From: Candidatus Palauibacter soopunensis
Lineage (GTDB): Bacteria > Gemmatimonadota > Gemmatimonadetes > Palauibacterales > Palauibacteraceae
Reading direction: 5' to 3'
Length of the DNA stretch: 64,000 bases
Assembly (NCBI RefSeq): GCF_947581735.1
Contig: NZ_CANPVT010000022.1
Location: 1-64,000 of the forward strand
Shown: piece by piece, positions 29,122 to 38,875 of the stretch
Layout of the letters: each line of letters opens with the position of its first letter
Numbering within the stretch: position 1 is the stretch's first letter
Notes under the pieces: model-generated
Seen by the model: the letters and a program-made list of their open reading frames with translations, nothing else
Databases searched by the model: none
What the model was told of the DNA's origin: nothing
Position numbers and translations under genes: made by a program

Positions 29122-32100
29122 ATGTGTGATTCCCGCACCGACTCGGCTCCCGGGGCCCATGCGGCTCCCGGCGTCAGTTCGACTCCCGTCGGCATTCTGG
29201 CGCTTCTCTGCCTCGCGATTGCCGCGCCCGGCGCCGCCGCGCTCCCGCAGGAAGGTGACGCGGCCGAGACATGGGACGTGACGGCGCCGACCGGCGAAAC
29301 CCGGGAGATCGACTTCACGACGGACGAGGGGACGTGGATGTCGCTCGACCTCGAGCCGGGGGGAGAGTGGCTCGTGTTCGACCTCCTCGGGCACATCTAC
29401 CGGCTTCCCGTGGAGGGCGGCGAGGCCGAGGTCCTCACGCAGAACACCGGCGTGGCCGTCAACTACCACCCGAGCCTGTCGCCGGACGGGTCGACGATCG
29501 CCTTCATCTCCGACCGCGGGGGGCAGAGCAACCTGTGGCTGATGGATGCGGACGGCTCGAACCCGCGCCCGGTGTTCGAGGATCAGGGGCTGCGCGCGTG
29601 GGAGCCGGCGTGGAGTCCGGACGGGCGCTTCATCGTCGTGCGGCGCGCCTCGACGCGGCGCGGCGGGGGCGGCCCGGCGCCGGGGCTGTGGATGTACTCG
29701 AGGGACGGGGGCGAAGGCGTGCAACTCGTCGGCTCGGACTATTCCGGCGCCCAGTGGCCGTCGTTCTCACCCGACGGCGGGTCCCTCTACTTCCACTTCC
29801 GGGCCGCGCCGCCGGGGCTGTGGTCCGGCCGGCTGGACATGACACAGGGGCACAAGCAGATCCGGCGGCTCGACCTCGAAACGGGGCGGGTCGACGAGAT
29901 CACGTCCGGCATCATGGTGCAGCAGGGGCAGACCTCGAGCGGCGGGGCGATCGCGCCGGAGCCGTCGCCGGACGGGCGCTGGCTCGCCTTCGCGCGCCGC
30001 ATCCCGGACGGGACGATCTCTCACGACGGGCACCGCTTCGGGCCCCGCACCGCGCTCTGGCTGCGGGAGCTGGAAACGGGGGCCGAGCGCGTCCTCATGG
30101 ACCCGATCGAGGTGGACATGGCGGAGGGGATGAAGGTGTCCCGCGACCTGCCGGGGTACAGCTGGGCGTCGGACTCGCGCTCCATCGTGGTCTCGGCGGG
30201 CGGGAAGATCCGCCGCGTCGACCTCGACGGCGCCGTGACGACAATCCCCTTCACCGCCCGCGTGCAGCGCACGATCTCGGAGATGGCGGGGCGTCCGCAG
30301 ATGGCGCTGGGCGAGACGTTCAAGGTGAAGTTCCCGCGCTGGACCGCCTCCTCGCCGGACGGGAGCCGGCTCGCCTTCCAGGCGGTGGGACGGGTGTGGC
30401 TCATGGACCTGCCGGATGGGACGCCGCGGCGGCTCACGCCGGACTCGTTCGCGCCGTTCGAGATGGCGCCCGCGTGGTCGCCGGACGGGCGCTCCATCGC
30501 GTTCACGAGCTGGGCGGACGCGGACCAGGGGCAGGTGTGGCGGGTGTCGGCGGACGGAGGCGCGCCGCAGCAGCTCACGACGCAGGCGGGAGAATACCTC
30601 AACACCGTGTGGAGTCCGGACGGCCGGGACATCGTCGTCACCAGGGGGTCAGGCGCGACGTCCCACGGCCGGACCGTGGCGAGCAACCAGTTCTTCGACT
30701 TCGTGCGCGTGCCGGCGGAAGGCGGCGACGCGACGCTGATCACGAAGGTGGCGCGGCCGTACGCGGGCGGGCGTCCGCTGATGCCGCGGCGGCCCGTCGC
30801 GCAGGCGTCGTTCGGACCCGACGGGCGACTCTTCTATCCGGAGGCCCTGGGACCCGACGACGGCGAACCCGCGGGGACGGAGATCGCCTCCATCCGCCTC
30901 GACGGGAGCGACCGCCGCGTCCACTTCACCCTCCCGGACGCGGACGAGGCGGCGGTGTCGCCGGACGGGGCGTGGCTCGCCTTCCAGGAGGGCGACAACG
31001 TGTACCGGATGCCCTTCCCGTACGGCGGGACGGGGTCGAACATCGTCCGCATCGCCAAGCGCAGCGGCCAGTTGCCGGTCACGCAGGTCAGCTTCGAGGG
31101 CGGCATCCATCCGCGCTGGCGCGACGCGAGCACGCTCGAGTTCGTGAGCGGCCCGCGCTACTACACGCACGACCCGAACAGCGGGGAGACGGTCGAGACG
31201 CCGATCGACCTCGAACTGCCGCGCCACATCGCCCGCGGGAGCGTCGCCTTCACCGGCGCCCGCATCATCACGGCCGAGAACGACGAGGTCATCGCGAGCG
31301 GCGACATTCTCGTGCGGGACGGCCGCCTCGCCTGCATCGGCGACTGCGACACCGCCGGCGCGGACCACGTGATCGACGCGGCGGGCACGACGATCATGCC
31401 CGGCCTCATCGACATGCACGCGCACCATCACCGCGACCACGTGGGCGTGATCCCGCAGCGCAACTGGGAGTCCGCGATCTACATGGCGTACGGGATCACG
31501 ACGACGCTCGACAACTCGCAGTGGTCGTCGAACGTCTTCCCCGCCGCCGAACTCGTCGAGGCCGGCGCCATGATCGGCCCGCGCACCTACAGCACGGGGG
31601 ATCCCGTCTATTCCGGCGACGGGGCGCGCCAGAACGAGATCTCGAGCTACGAGTTGGCGGACCAGAACGTCGCGCGCCTCGCCTCGTGGGGCGCGGTGAT
31701 GATCAAGGAGTACCTGCAGCCGCGCCGCGACCAGCGGCAGTGGGTCACGGACGCGGCGCGGGTACGCGGGCTGCGCGTGACCGCCGAGGGCGGCGACATC
31801 GAGTACAACATGGGCATGATCATGGACGGCCACACCGGGTGGGAGCACCCGATGAGCTACGTGCCGCTGTACGATGACGTGGCGAAGTTCTTCGGCCAGT
31901 CCGATGCCGTGTACTCCCCGACTTTCATCGTCGGCGGCCCGAGCGCCTGGAACGAGGAGTACTTCTACCAGACGGACGACGTGTGGAGGGACGAGAAGAT
32001 GCGCCGCTGGCTCCCGTGGCGGATGCTCATCCCCGCCACCCGGCGCCGCATGATGCGCCCGGAGACGGACTACAGCTTCCCCCTCATCGCGCGCGGCCTG

Positions 32101-32538
32101 GGCGACATCATCGAGGAGGGCGGCTGGGGGGCCATCGGCTCGCACGGCCAGCTGCACGGGCTCGGCTCGCACTACGAGGTGTGGATGGCCGCAGCGGGGA
32201 CGGACGAGATGACGGGGATCGAGATCGGCACGATCCACGGGGCCCATTTCCTGGGCCTGGCGCACGAGACCGGATCGCTCGCCGAGGGCAAGCTGGCGGA
32301 CTTCATCGTCCTCAACTCGAACCCGCTCGACGACATCCGGAACACGGCGGACATCCGGCTCGTCGTCAAGGACGGGATCGTGTACGACGCGGACACGCTC
32401 GACGAGGTGTGGCCCGACCCGAAGCCGTTCGGCGACCACTACTGGGTGGACGAGGACGCCCTGATGAGCGACGACCGCCCCACCGACTACTGGGACCGAA
32501 GGCGGGACGGCGGCGGCGGTCCCGATCCCCGGAACTGA
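29122..32538 (+). CDS. Exported propeller-amidohydrolase fusion protein
   Basis: An 1138-residue protein with a strong ribosome site (AAGGAGGT) at 29109-29116. A signal peptide (GILALLCLAIAAPGAAA) leads to a TolB/PD40 propeller (about residues 50-690, many SPDGR blades) followed by a metal-dependent amidohydrolase. That domain shows IMPGLIDMHAHHH near residue 763 (metal His-x-His), a lysine candidate in MIKEYL near 860, later histidines (DGHTGWEHP near 910, SHGQLHGLG near 1010) and the closing GSLAEGKLADFIVLNSNP near 1055. Similar fusions are annotated as imidazolonepropionase-like or prolidase-like exported amidohydrolases. Likely periplasmic hydrolysis of peptides or cyclic amides; substrate unknown. 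It starts 12 bases after ppsR. Confidence 0.87.
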   Translation: MCDSRTDSAPGAHAAPGVSSTPVGILALLCLAIAAPGAAALPQEGDAAETWDVTAPTGETREIDFTTDEGTWMSLDLEPGGEWLVFDLLGHIYRLPVEGGEAEVLTQNTGVAVNYHPSLSPDGSTIAFISDRGGQSNLWLMDADGSNPRPVFEDQGLRAWEPAWSPDGRFIVVRRASTRRGGGGPAPGLWMYSRDGGEGVQLVGSDYSGAQWPSFSPDGGSLYFHFRAAPPGLWSGRLDMTQGHKQIRRLDLETGRVDEITSGIMVQQGQTSSGGAIAPEPSPDGRWLAFARRIPDGTISHDGHRFGPRTALWLRELETGAERVLMDPIEVDMAEGMKVSRDLPGYSWASDSRSIVVSAGGKIRRVDLDGAVTTIPFTARVQRTISEMAGRPQMALGETFKVKFPRWTASSPDGSRLAFQAVGRVWLMDLPDGTPRRLTPDSFAPFEMAPAWSPDGRSIAFTSWADADQGQVWRVSADGGAPQQLTTQAGEYLNTVWSPDGRDIVVTRGSGATSHGRTVASNQFFDFVRVPAEGGDATLITKVARPYAGGRPLMPRRPVAQASFGPDGRLFYPEALGPDDGEPAGTEIASIRLDGSDRRVHFTLPDADEAAVSPDGAWLAFQEGDNVYRMPFPYGGTGSNIVRIAKRSGQLPVTQVSFEGGIHPRWRDASTLEFVSGPRYYTHDPNSGETVETPIDLELPRHIARGSVAFTGARIITAENDEVIASGDILVRDGRLACIGDCDTAGADHVIDAAGTTIMPGLIDMHAHHHRDHVGVIPQRNWESAIYMAYGITTTLDNSQWSSNVFPAAELVEAGAMIGPRTYSTGDPVYSGDGARQNEISSYELADQNVARLASWGAVMIKEYLQPRRDQRQWVTDAARVRGLRVTAEGGDIEYNMGMIMDGHTGWEHPMSYVPLYDDVAKFFGQSDAVYSPTFIVGGPSAWNEEYFYQTDDVWRDEKMRRWLPWRMLIPATRRRMMRPETDYSFPLIARGLGDIIEEGGWGAIGSHGQLHGLGSHYEVWMAAAGTDEMTGIEIGTIHGAHFLGLAHETGSLAEGKLADFIVLNSNPLDDIRNTADIRLVVKDGIVYDADTLDEVWPDPKPFGDHYWVDEDALMSDDRPTDYWDRRRDGGGGPDPRN

Positions 32539-32667
32539 CATTGTGACAGGGAGCTAGACGAGGACACCCGTTGATCCCAGGTTGAGGGGTACCGGGAACT
32601 TGAACTCGGAAGACCGCGGGACGACGAGACCGCGGCACGTGATTCGGTTCCGGGGGAGGCAGGCGAA

Positions 32668-32979
32668 ATGGGAGCGGAACTCATCGGGATTCTGAGCGTG
32701 GGCGCGGCGCTGGCCGCGCTCATCCTCGGCGTTTCGCACAGGCTCCGCGACGACATGAAGGGAATGCGCGGCGAGATGCGCGGCGAGATCCACGGGCTTC
32801 GCGGAGAGATGCAGGGGATGCGCGCGGAGCTTCGAGAGGAGATTCAGGGCGTGCGGAGCGAGGTGATCGACCTCCGCGGGGAAGTACACGGGTTCCGCGT
32901 GGAGATCACGGATCGGGTGGCCCGGATCGAGGCGAAGGTGTTCAACGGCGCGGCGGCCGGACCGGGCAACGCGGCCTGA
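32668..32979 (+). CDS. Small membrane-anchored coiled-coil protein
   Basis: A 103-residue protein. Residues 3-22 (AELIGILSVGAALAALILGV) form one membrane helix; residues ~28-90 are nine consecutive heptads (MRGEMRG, EIHGLRG, EMQGMRA and so on) with Met/Leu/Ile/Val at the core positions, giving a long parallel coiled coil. A GGGAGG-type ribosome site precedes the ATG. No catalytic motif; resembles small hypothetical apolipoprotein-like or DUF1640-like coiled-coil proteins. Role unknown, perhaps a membrane scaffold or spacer. Single gene between the amidohydrolase and a convergent creatininase-like gene. Confidence 0.7.
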   Translation: MGAELIGILSVGAALAALILGVSHRLRDDMKGMRGEMRGEIHGLRGEMQGMRAELREEIQGVRSEVIDLRGEVHGFRVEITDRVARIEAKVFNGAAAGPGNAA

Positions 32980-32997
32980 GCACGGACGCCGGTCCGT

Positions 32998-33897
32998 TCA
33001 GTCGTTTTCGGCGATGGCCCGGCGGATGGCGCGGGCGGTGATCTCGGCGCGATAGTCGACGAGGCGCCGCCCGTTCGCCACCGTCGACGCCAGGGGCGAG
33101 AGGTCGACGCCGTTGATGGAGAAGAGGCCGGCCTCGAGCCGCTGATCCGCCCGGATCGTGCTCGGATCGACGGTCGCCATTATGGACGAGTAGTGATAGT
33201 CGTCGTGGTACTCATTGCGGGTCGCCACGCACTCGTCCGGCTGCTGGAATATTCCCAGTTCTTCCTTCAGATAGTCGCAGCTATAGATGTCTTCCGTATA
33301 GTACTCCGGGATGAAATGGACGCGGGCCGGCCGGTCCGCCCAGGCGCGGTTGAGGGCGGCGGCCACGTTCTCCATCCCGCTCACGTTTCCGCCACTGTCT
33401 CCGATGAGGACGAGGTTCTCGAACCCGTGCGCGGCGAGGCTGCCCAAGACATCCGTGAGCATGGCCTCGAACGTCTCCTGCCGGACGCTGATCGTGGCGT
33501 GGTAGCGCATGTGTCCGCTCGGGGGATCGATGCTCCCCTCCGGGACCAGCTTGATGACGGGGGCGACGAGCGCGTCACCGAGTTCGCGCGCGATCGCCTC
33601 CGCCGTGGCCTGCAGCACGAAGTTGTGCTTGCCGCTCGCCAGGTACGGGCCGTTCTGCTCGATGCCTCCGGTGCCGATGATGGCCGTCGTCATCCCCTCG
33701 GCGAGGGCGTCGCGCACCTCCATCCACGTCATCTCCTCGATCCACACGGTCTCGAGCCGGTCGATCGGGCGTGGAGCGTCGAGATCCTGGCCGACGGCCG
33801 GAGTCCCGCCGCCAACGGCGAGGGCGAACAGCACCCACACGGCGAGTTGGCGGGTGCGGCGCGAGGGCGGCGTGCGAGGCGGGGCTTGGCTGAACAC
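32998..33897 (-). CDS. Exported creatininase-family protein
   Basis: A 299-residue protein with a signal peptide (LAVWVLFALAVGGGTPAVG) and a creatininase fold (PF02633). Metal-site segments are visible: GGIEQNGPYL near 92, SGHMRYHATIS near 152 and LIGDSGGNVSGM near 188. Members are zinc/manganese amidohydrolases acting on cyclic amides such as creatinine or on flavin/mycofactocin intermediates. Here the usual Glu-His pair after GGxEQHG reads EQNG, so metal ligation differs from the archetype. Export is unusual for creatininase itself and suggests another extracytoplasmic amide as substrate. Confidence 0.82.
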   Translation of the reverse strand: MFSQAPPRTPPSRRTRQLAVWVLFALAVGGGTPAVGQDLDAPRPIDRLETVWIEEMTWMEVRDALAEGMTTAIIGTGGIEQNGPYLASGKHNFVLQATAEAIARELGDALVAPVIKLVPEGSIDPPSGHMRYHATISVRQETFEAMLTDVLGSLAAHGFENLVLIGDSGGNVSGMENVAAALNRAWADRPARVHFIPEYYTEDIYSCDYLKEELGIFQQPDECVATRNEYHDDYHYSSIMATVDPSTIRADQRLEAGLFSINGVDLSPLASTVANGRRLVDYRAEITARAIRRAIAEND

Positions 33898-34010
33898 GGC
33901 GGTCTCCCGGGATCGAGGCTACGGCGGGCAGCGGGTCATCCCTTACTATACGGCGACGACGGGGCGAGATTCGAGGTCCGCGTCGGAGTCCCGGGAATTC
34001 GGAGGGTCCC

Positions 34011-35777
34011 ATGAGGTCAGTTCCAAACGTCCACACCCGCGCCCAGGGGGCCGAATTCCGGCCGGGGCGCGTCCGGTCGGGACGCTTCCTGCCGGCGAGC
34101 GTCGTGCTGGCCGCCGTTCTGGTGGCATGCGGCGGCCCGGCGTCCGAGGCGGAGCCGTTCGACGTGGTGGAGGCGACGATCCCGGAGATGCAGGCCGCGA
34201 TGGAGAGCGGGCGGGTCACGTCGCGACAGATCGTCATGGAGCACCTGGCGCGGATCGCCCGCTACGAGTGGCAACTCAACGCGGCGGTCTCGGTCAATCC
34301 GAATGCCCTCGCGGAGGCCGAGGCGCTCGACGCGGAGCGGGCGGCGGGCAGCGTGCGCGGGCCGCTGCACGGCATCCCCGTCGCGCTCAAGGACAACATT
34401 CACACGACGCACATCCCGACGACGGGCGGGTCGCTTGCCTTCGAAGGCTATTTCCCGCCGTACGAGGCGACGCTGACGACGAACCTGCGGGAGGCGGGCG
34501 CCATCATCATCGCGAAAGCCGGGCTCACGGAGTTCGCGAACTTCATGGCCGGGCCACCGAACCAGATGCCGGGCAACTACAACGCCCTCACGGGTTACGG
34601 CCTCAACCCCTACGATCCGCGCCGCGACCCGCGCGAAGGCCGCAACGACGGGCGTCCGGCGCTCACCACGGGCGGCTCCAGTTCGGGGATCGGAACGGCG
34701 GCGAGCTTCTGGTCCGCGAACGTGGGGACGGACACGGGCGGGTCGATCATCAGTCCTTCGAACGCGAACATGCTCGTCGGCATCCGGCCGACCATCGCGC
34801 GCGTCAGCCGCTGGGGCGTGGCGCCGGTGACGCTGGACCACGACATGGCGGGGCCGATGGCCCGCACGGTGACCGACGCGGCGATCATGCTCGGGGCGAT
34901 GGAGGGGGCCGCGCCCGACCCGAACGACGCGGCCACCGCGCGCTGCGAGGCGGCGGCCGGCCGCGACTACACGCCGTTCCTGAACGCCGGCGGACTGGAG
35001 GGCGCCCGGATCGGGATCCCGCGCGCCTTCTATTACGAGCCGGTGGAGGTCGGAGGCGAGACGATCGGCGGCCTGCGCGGCGAAGCGGCGGCGCTCATGG
35101 CCGAGGCCATCGCGATCCTCGAGGCGGCGGGCGCGGTCGTCGTGGATCCGGCCGAGATCCCCAGCTTCGTCGATCCGGACCCCGATGCGAACTTCAACAC
35201 GTGGCCGCTCTGCATCGGCGGGCACCAGGCGAAGGGGTCGGACGAGGGGTGTTCGGTTAACTTCAAGTACGGGATGAAGCGCGATTTCGACGCGTGGCTC
35301 GCGTCACTCGGGCCCTCGGCGCCGGTCGGGACGCTGACCGAGCTTCGGGAGTGGAACCTCGCCCACCGCGCTGCCGGGTCGATGAAGTACGAGCAGTCGC
35401 GCTACGACATCTCCGATGAGATGGACGTGGAGACGGACCGGGCCAGGAACGCGGCGGACATGGCGAAGGACTCGCTCCTGAGCCAGGAGCGGGGGATCGA
35501 CGCGGTGCTCGAGGAATACGACCTCGACGCCATTTTCACGCCGGGGAGCCGGGGGGCCGCGCTCGCGGCGAGGGCACAGTACCCGCACATCGTCGTGCCC
35601 TTCGGCTTCGTGCCCAACGCGCCGACGCCGGCCTTCCCCGAGGGTTTCGACGCCCGGCCCGCGCCGTTCGGGATCGGGTTCACGGGGGCCGCCTGCAGCG
35701 AGCCACGGCTCATCGAACTCGCGTACGCGTTCGAGCAGGCCTCTCTGCGTCGCGTGCCGCCCCAGAGCTTCCCGTGA
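34011..35777 (+). CDS. Exported amidase, amidase-signature family
   Basis: A 588-residue lipoprotein (lipobox LVACGG at about 40) of the amidase-signature family. The Ser-cisSer-Lys triad is complete: Lys in ALKDNIH near residue 126, the Gly/Ser-rich TTGGSSSGIGTA near 220 and DTGGSI near 243. Such enzymes hydrolyse amide bonds of small acyl amides or peptide amides; a lipoprotein form should act in the periplasm. Its stop overlaps the TesB GTG start (GTGA), making a translationally coupled operon with the thioesterase and the NHL-repeat protein. Related to the amidase at 62310-63986 in length and motif layout. Confidence 0.88.
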   Translation: MRSVPNVHTRAQGAEFRPGRVRSGRFLPASVVLAAVLVACGGPASEAEPFDVVEATIPEMQAAMESGRVTSRQIVMEHLARIARYEWQLNAAVSVNPNALAEAEALDAERAAGSVRGPLHGIPVALKDNIHTTHIPTTGGSLAFEGYFPPYEATLTTNLREAGAIIIAKAGLTEFANFMAGPPNQMPGNYNALTGYGLNPYDPRRDPREGRNDGRPALTTGGSSSGIGTAASFWSANVGTDTGGSIISPSNANMLVGIRPTIARVSRWGVAPVTLDHDMAGPMARTVTDAAIMLGAMEGAAPDPNDAATARCEAAAGRDYTPFLNAGGLEGARIGIPRAFYYEPVEVGGETIGGLRGEAAALMAEAIAILEAAGAVVVDPAEIPSFVDPDPDANFNTWPLCIGGHQAKGSDEGCSVNFKYGMKRDFDAWLASLGPSAPVGTLTELREWNLAHRAAGSMKYEQSRYDISDEMDVETDRARNAADMAKDSLLSQERGIDAVLEEYDLDAIFTPGSRGAALAARAQYPHIVVPFGFVPNAPTPAFPEGFDARPAPFGIGFTGAACSEPRLIELAYAFEQASLRRVPPQSFP

Positions 35778-36703
35778 CCTACACCGCACAGGATCTGGTC
35801 GATCTGTTCGACCTCGAGCCGGTCGAGCGGAACATCTATCGCGGGCAGAACCGGGACATCGGCTCGGGCCGGATCTTCGGCGGACAGGTACTCGCCCAGT
35901 CTCTCGTGGCGGCGCGCCGGACGGTCGACAACGAGGACCGCTCCGCACACTCGCTGCACGGGTACTTCATCCTCGCCGGCGACCTGGAGATCCCGGTCGT
36001 CTACTTCGTGGACCGCCTGCGCGACGGACGGAGCTTCACCACGCGGCGCGTGACGGCGATCCAGCACGGCCGCGCGATCTTCAACATGTCCGCCTCCTTC
36101 CACAAGACGGAGGACGGCATCGAGCACCAGGATACGATGCCGGATGTGCTGCCGCCGGAAGCGCTCGAGTCGGAGATCGACATCATACGGCGGCAGGCCG
36201 ACCGCGTCCCCGAGCCGCTCCGCTCCCTGCTCACGCAGGACCGGCCGCTCGACCGCCGCCCCGTTGCCCCGCTGGACCCGTTTCGGCCGAAGCCCGACCG
36301 GCCCGTCCGACGCGCCTGGATTCGCACGGTGGGAGAGCTGGGCGATGACCCGCTCGACCACCAGGCCGTACTCGCCTATGCCTCGGACTACGGGCTCCTG
36401 CGAGCGGCTCTCGTTCCGCACGGGCGCACCTTCTTCGACCGCGACTTGATGGGCGCCTCGCTCGACCACGCGATCTGGTTCCACCGCCCCTTCCGGGTCG
36501 ACGAGTGGCTCCTGTACGTGACCGAGAGCACCGTCGCGAGCGGCGCGCGGGCATTTACGCGCGGTAGCTTCTTCACGCGGGAAGGGGCGCTCGTGGCGTC
36601 GGTCGCCCAGGAGGGGGTGATCCGAACCGGCGGCCGGCCCGCTTCGGCCGGGACGTCCGCCACGGCCGAAAAGCCCGCAACCGATGAGGGAGACGACACA
36701 TGA
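35774..36703 (+). CDS. tesB: Acyl-CoA thioesterase II
   Basis: A 309-residue double-hotdog thioesterase that hydrolyses acyl-CoA to free acid and CoA. Typical TesB features: RIFGGQVLAQSLVAARRTV near residue 33, SLHGYFILAGD near 58, the C-terminal hotdog with MGASLDHAIWFHRPFRVDEWLLY near 232 and FTREGALVASVAQEGVIR near 270. No signal, cytoplasmic. The GTG start overlaps the amidase stop, and its own stop overlaps the next ATG (ATGA). Coupling with an exported amidase suggests fatty-acyl amide use, but that is inference. Confidence 0.9.
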   Translation: MTYTAQDLVDLFDLEPVERNIYRGQNRDIGSGRIFGGQVLAQSLVAARRTVDNEDRSAHSLHGYFILAGDLEIPVVYFVDRLRDGRSFTTRRVTAIQHGRAIFNMSASFHKTEDGIEHQDTMPDVLPPEALESEIDIIRRQADRVPEPLRSLLTQDRPLDRRPVAPLDPFRPKPDRPVRRAWIRTVGELGDDPLDHQAVLAYASDYGLLRAALVPHGRTFFDRDLMGASLDHAIWFHRPFRVDEWLLYVTESTVASGARAFTRGSFFTREGALVASVAQEGVIRTGGRPASAGTSATAEKPATDEGDDT

Positions 36704-37749
36704 CACGGCGAACCACACGACTCGGCATCCTCTTCTGTCTCATCGCGGTCGCGGCGTGCGGGGGCTCCGGCGACGGCGGCGGCGCCGCGAACGCGGACGG
36801 TGCGGCGCCGGAGCCGGAGCCCGTCAACGACCTGCCCAACCCCTACGAGCGCCTGGAACCCTGGGCGGAACTGCCCCCGGGCGCGGTGCAGTGGGGGCAG
36901 GTCACGGGCGTCGAGCAGGGACCCGACGGCCATCTCTACGTTATGCATCGCTGCTTCGAGAACAGCTGCGCCGACCGGCCCGAGGACCCGATCGTCAAGT
37001 ACGACATGTCCGGACGGGCGCTCGCTTCCTGGGGGGCGGGACTGTTCAACTATCCGCACGGGTTCCACGTCGACCATGAGGGAAACGTCTGGGCGACGGA
37101 CGCCCGCGGAAACGGCGAACTCGGGCACCAGGTGTTCAAGTTCAGCTCCGATGGCGAACTCCTGCTCACGCTCGGCCAGGCCGGCGTCGCGGGTCTCGGT
37201 CCCGACGTATTCAACCAGCCGACGGACGTCCTCGTCCTTCCCGGCGGCGACTTCCTCGTCATCGAGGGTCACGGCGAAGGCAACGATCGCGTCGTGCGCT
37301 TCAATCCCGAGGGGGATTTCCTGGATGCATGGGGAGGACCGGGCTCGGGGCCCGGCCAGTTCAGCACGCCGCACGCCATCGCCCGGGATTCGCAGGGACG
37401 GATCTTCATCGGGGACCGCGCGAACAACCGCATCCAGATCTTCCTCGAAGACGGAACGTTCCTGGAGGAATGGAAGCAGTTCAGCCGTCCCAGCGGGATC
37501 TTCATCGACGAGGACGACACCATCTACGTCGCGGATTCCGAGAGCTGGGGGCCGAACAACCCCGGCTGGAAGAAGGGGATCCGGGTCGGGAGCGCGCGGG
37601 ACGGGTCGGTCTCGTACTTCATCGAGGACATCGAGTCCACGACGATCGAGCACAGCGGGGCCGAAGCCGTGGGCGTGGATTCGGAGGGCAACGTCTACGG
37701 CGGCGTCGTGCGCCGCCGCATGCTCGAGAAGCATGTGCGCGTGAGGTAG
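36700..37749 (+). CDS. NHL-repeat six-bladed propeller lipoprotein
   Basis: A 349-residue lipoprotein (signal ending IAVAACGGSG). About six NHL blades follow, with motifs such as GPDGHLYV, DHEGNVWATDARGNG, FNQPTDVLVLPGGDFLV, GQFSTPHAIARDSQGRIF and NNRIQIF. It resembles the propeller of peptidyl-alpha-hydroxyglycine alpha-amidating lyase (PAL), which cleaves hydroxyglycine to an amide and glyoxylate; His residues at FNYPHGFHVD and the Tyr-containing segments are compatible, but the zinc ligands cannot be verified here. Third gene of the amidase-TesB operon, start overlapping the TesB stop. Confidence 0.8.
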   Translation: MTRRTTRLGILFCLIAVAACGGSGDGGGAANADGAAPEPEPVNDLPNPYERLEPWAELPPGAVQWGQVTGVEQGPDGHLYVMHRCFENSCADRPEDPIVKYDMSGRALASWGAGLFNYPHGFHVDHEGNVWATDARGNGELGHQVFKFSSDGELLLTLGQAGVAGLGPDVFNQPTDVLVLPGGDFLVIEGHGEGNDRVVRFNPEGDFLDAWGGPGSGPGQFSTPHAIARDSQGRIFIGDRANNRIQIFLEDGTFLEEWKQFSRPSGIFIDEDDTIYVADSESWGPNNPGWKKGIRVGSARDGSVSYFIEDIESTTIEHSGAEAVGVDSEGNVYGGVVRRRMLEKHVRVR

Positions 37750-37773
37750 AGGACTGTAGGGCCCGACCCCGGG

Positions 37774-38847
37774 CTACTTCGTCCAGATCACCACGGCCCC
37801 GCAGCGCGCGTCGTATCCGCCGAACTCCGGCGGCAGCTCGCCGGCCCCCTGGTACACCTCGATGCCGGCGACCTCGACCGGCAACACGAGCGTGTCCAGC
37901 TCCCGGACCGGAATCGGAGAACCATCGAGATACGCGCTGAGTTCACAGCCGCCGGGCGTGAATCCTCCGGACGCCCTCCGGCTCTCGACCCAGCAGTCGC
38001 GGAACCCGGAGCCGGGGCAGCGAAGGCGGATGCCGGGCGCGTCGGCGAGCATGTGCGAGACGCGGAGCGGGCGCCGCCGGTCGATGTCCTCGAGCGTGAA
38101 GTACGTGCCCCCGCCGACCAGTTCGCCGAAGTACTTGCGGTCGTAGAATCCGTTGATTTCCAGCCGTCGCGGTCGCGTCGCGGTCACCACGAGCGGTTCC
38201 ATTTCCACCGGTGCGGGCACAAGGCCGACCTGGAGTTCCGTGCTCAGCCCGCGGACCACCGTCACCTGATAGCGGAGGGAAGCGTAGCCGATCCTCTCGA
38301 CCTCCAGCAGGTGCTCCCCGCCGGGCACACCGGTGAGGGCGAAGCGGCCCTGGCGGTCGCTCTGGACCTCGGCCGGCCGCCCGACCAGCGACACCGTGGC
38401 CGTGGCCACGGGCTCCTCCGTGGACGCATCGAGCACGCGGCCCACGACCCTTCCCGGCTCGGTGTCTCCGAACAGGACGCGCAGGTGGACTTCGACCGGC
38501 GTGCCGGGTTCGAAGGCGACCATCGCCTCCTCGCTGGAATCATCTCCGAACTCCGCCCATATCGTCGCCGCCCGCGCGGCGGCGGGAACGCACATCGAGA
38601 AGCGCCCGTCCGGCCCGGCGGGGTCGCGCACGGGCCTGAGCACCTGGTCGCCGGTCCAGCGGAGGACGACCGTGGCTCCGGGAAGGTTGAGCGCCCCGGA
38701 CTCCTCCGTGACGAGGACGTGAAGCGACGCCCGCTCCCCGCACTCCGCCGTCTCCTGGCCCGCGGCCGCACCGGCCGTGGCCACCGATACCAGCGCCGCG
38801 ACGGCCGTTGCTCGTACCGACGTCGCCTTCGATCCCGTCCGGGCCAT
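37774..38847 (-). CDS. Carboxypeptidase-regulatory-like plus TonB plug-like exported protein
   Basis: A 357-residue protein with a signal peptide (AVAALVSVATAGAAAGQ). Residues ~110-215 form a carboxypeptidase-regulatory-like beta sandwich (GRVLDASTEEPVATATVSLVG...GRFALTGVPGGEHLLEV). Residues ~220-357 look like a TonB-dependent receptor plug (EPLVVTATRPRR...RPLRVSHMLADAPGIRL...VEVAGIEVYQGAGELPPEFGG), but no beta barrel follows. It is therefore a stand-alone plug-like outer-membrane-associated protein. The start was set at MARTGSK because the upstream frame overlaps the next gene. Four cysteines in the plug could form disulfides. Confidence 0.75.
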   Translation of the reverse strand: MARTGSKATSVRATAVAALVSVATAGAAAGQETAECGERASLHVLVTEESGALNLPGATVVLRWTGDQVLRPVRDPAGPDGRFSMCVPAAARAATIWAEFGDDSSEEAMVAFEPGTPVEVHLRVLFGDTEPGRVVGRVLDASTEEPVATATVSLVGRPAEVQSDRQGRFALTGVPGGEHLLEVERIGYASLRYQVTVVRGLSTELQVGLVPAPVEMEPLVVTATRPRRLEINGFYDRKYFGELVGGGTYFTLEDIDRRRPLRVSHMLADAPGIRLRCPGSGFRDCWVESRRASGGFTPGGCELSAYLDGSPIPVRELDTLVLPVEVAGIEVYQGAGELPPEFGGYDARCGAVVIWTK

Positions 38848-38875
38848 CAGCCGGCAGACCACCGTGCGAAGCCCG

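Noticed and set aside
30649-32541. 630-codon minus-strand frame over the amidohydrolase
   Set aside because: Antisense shadow; the plus strand has signal peptide, propeller and metal motifs.
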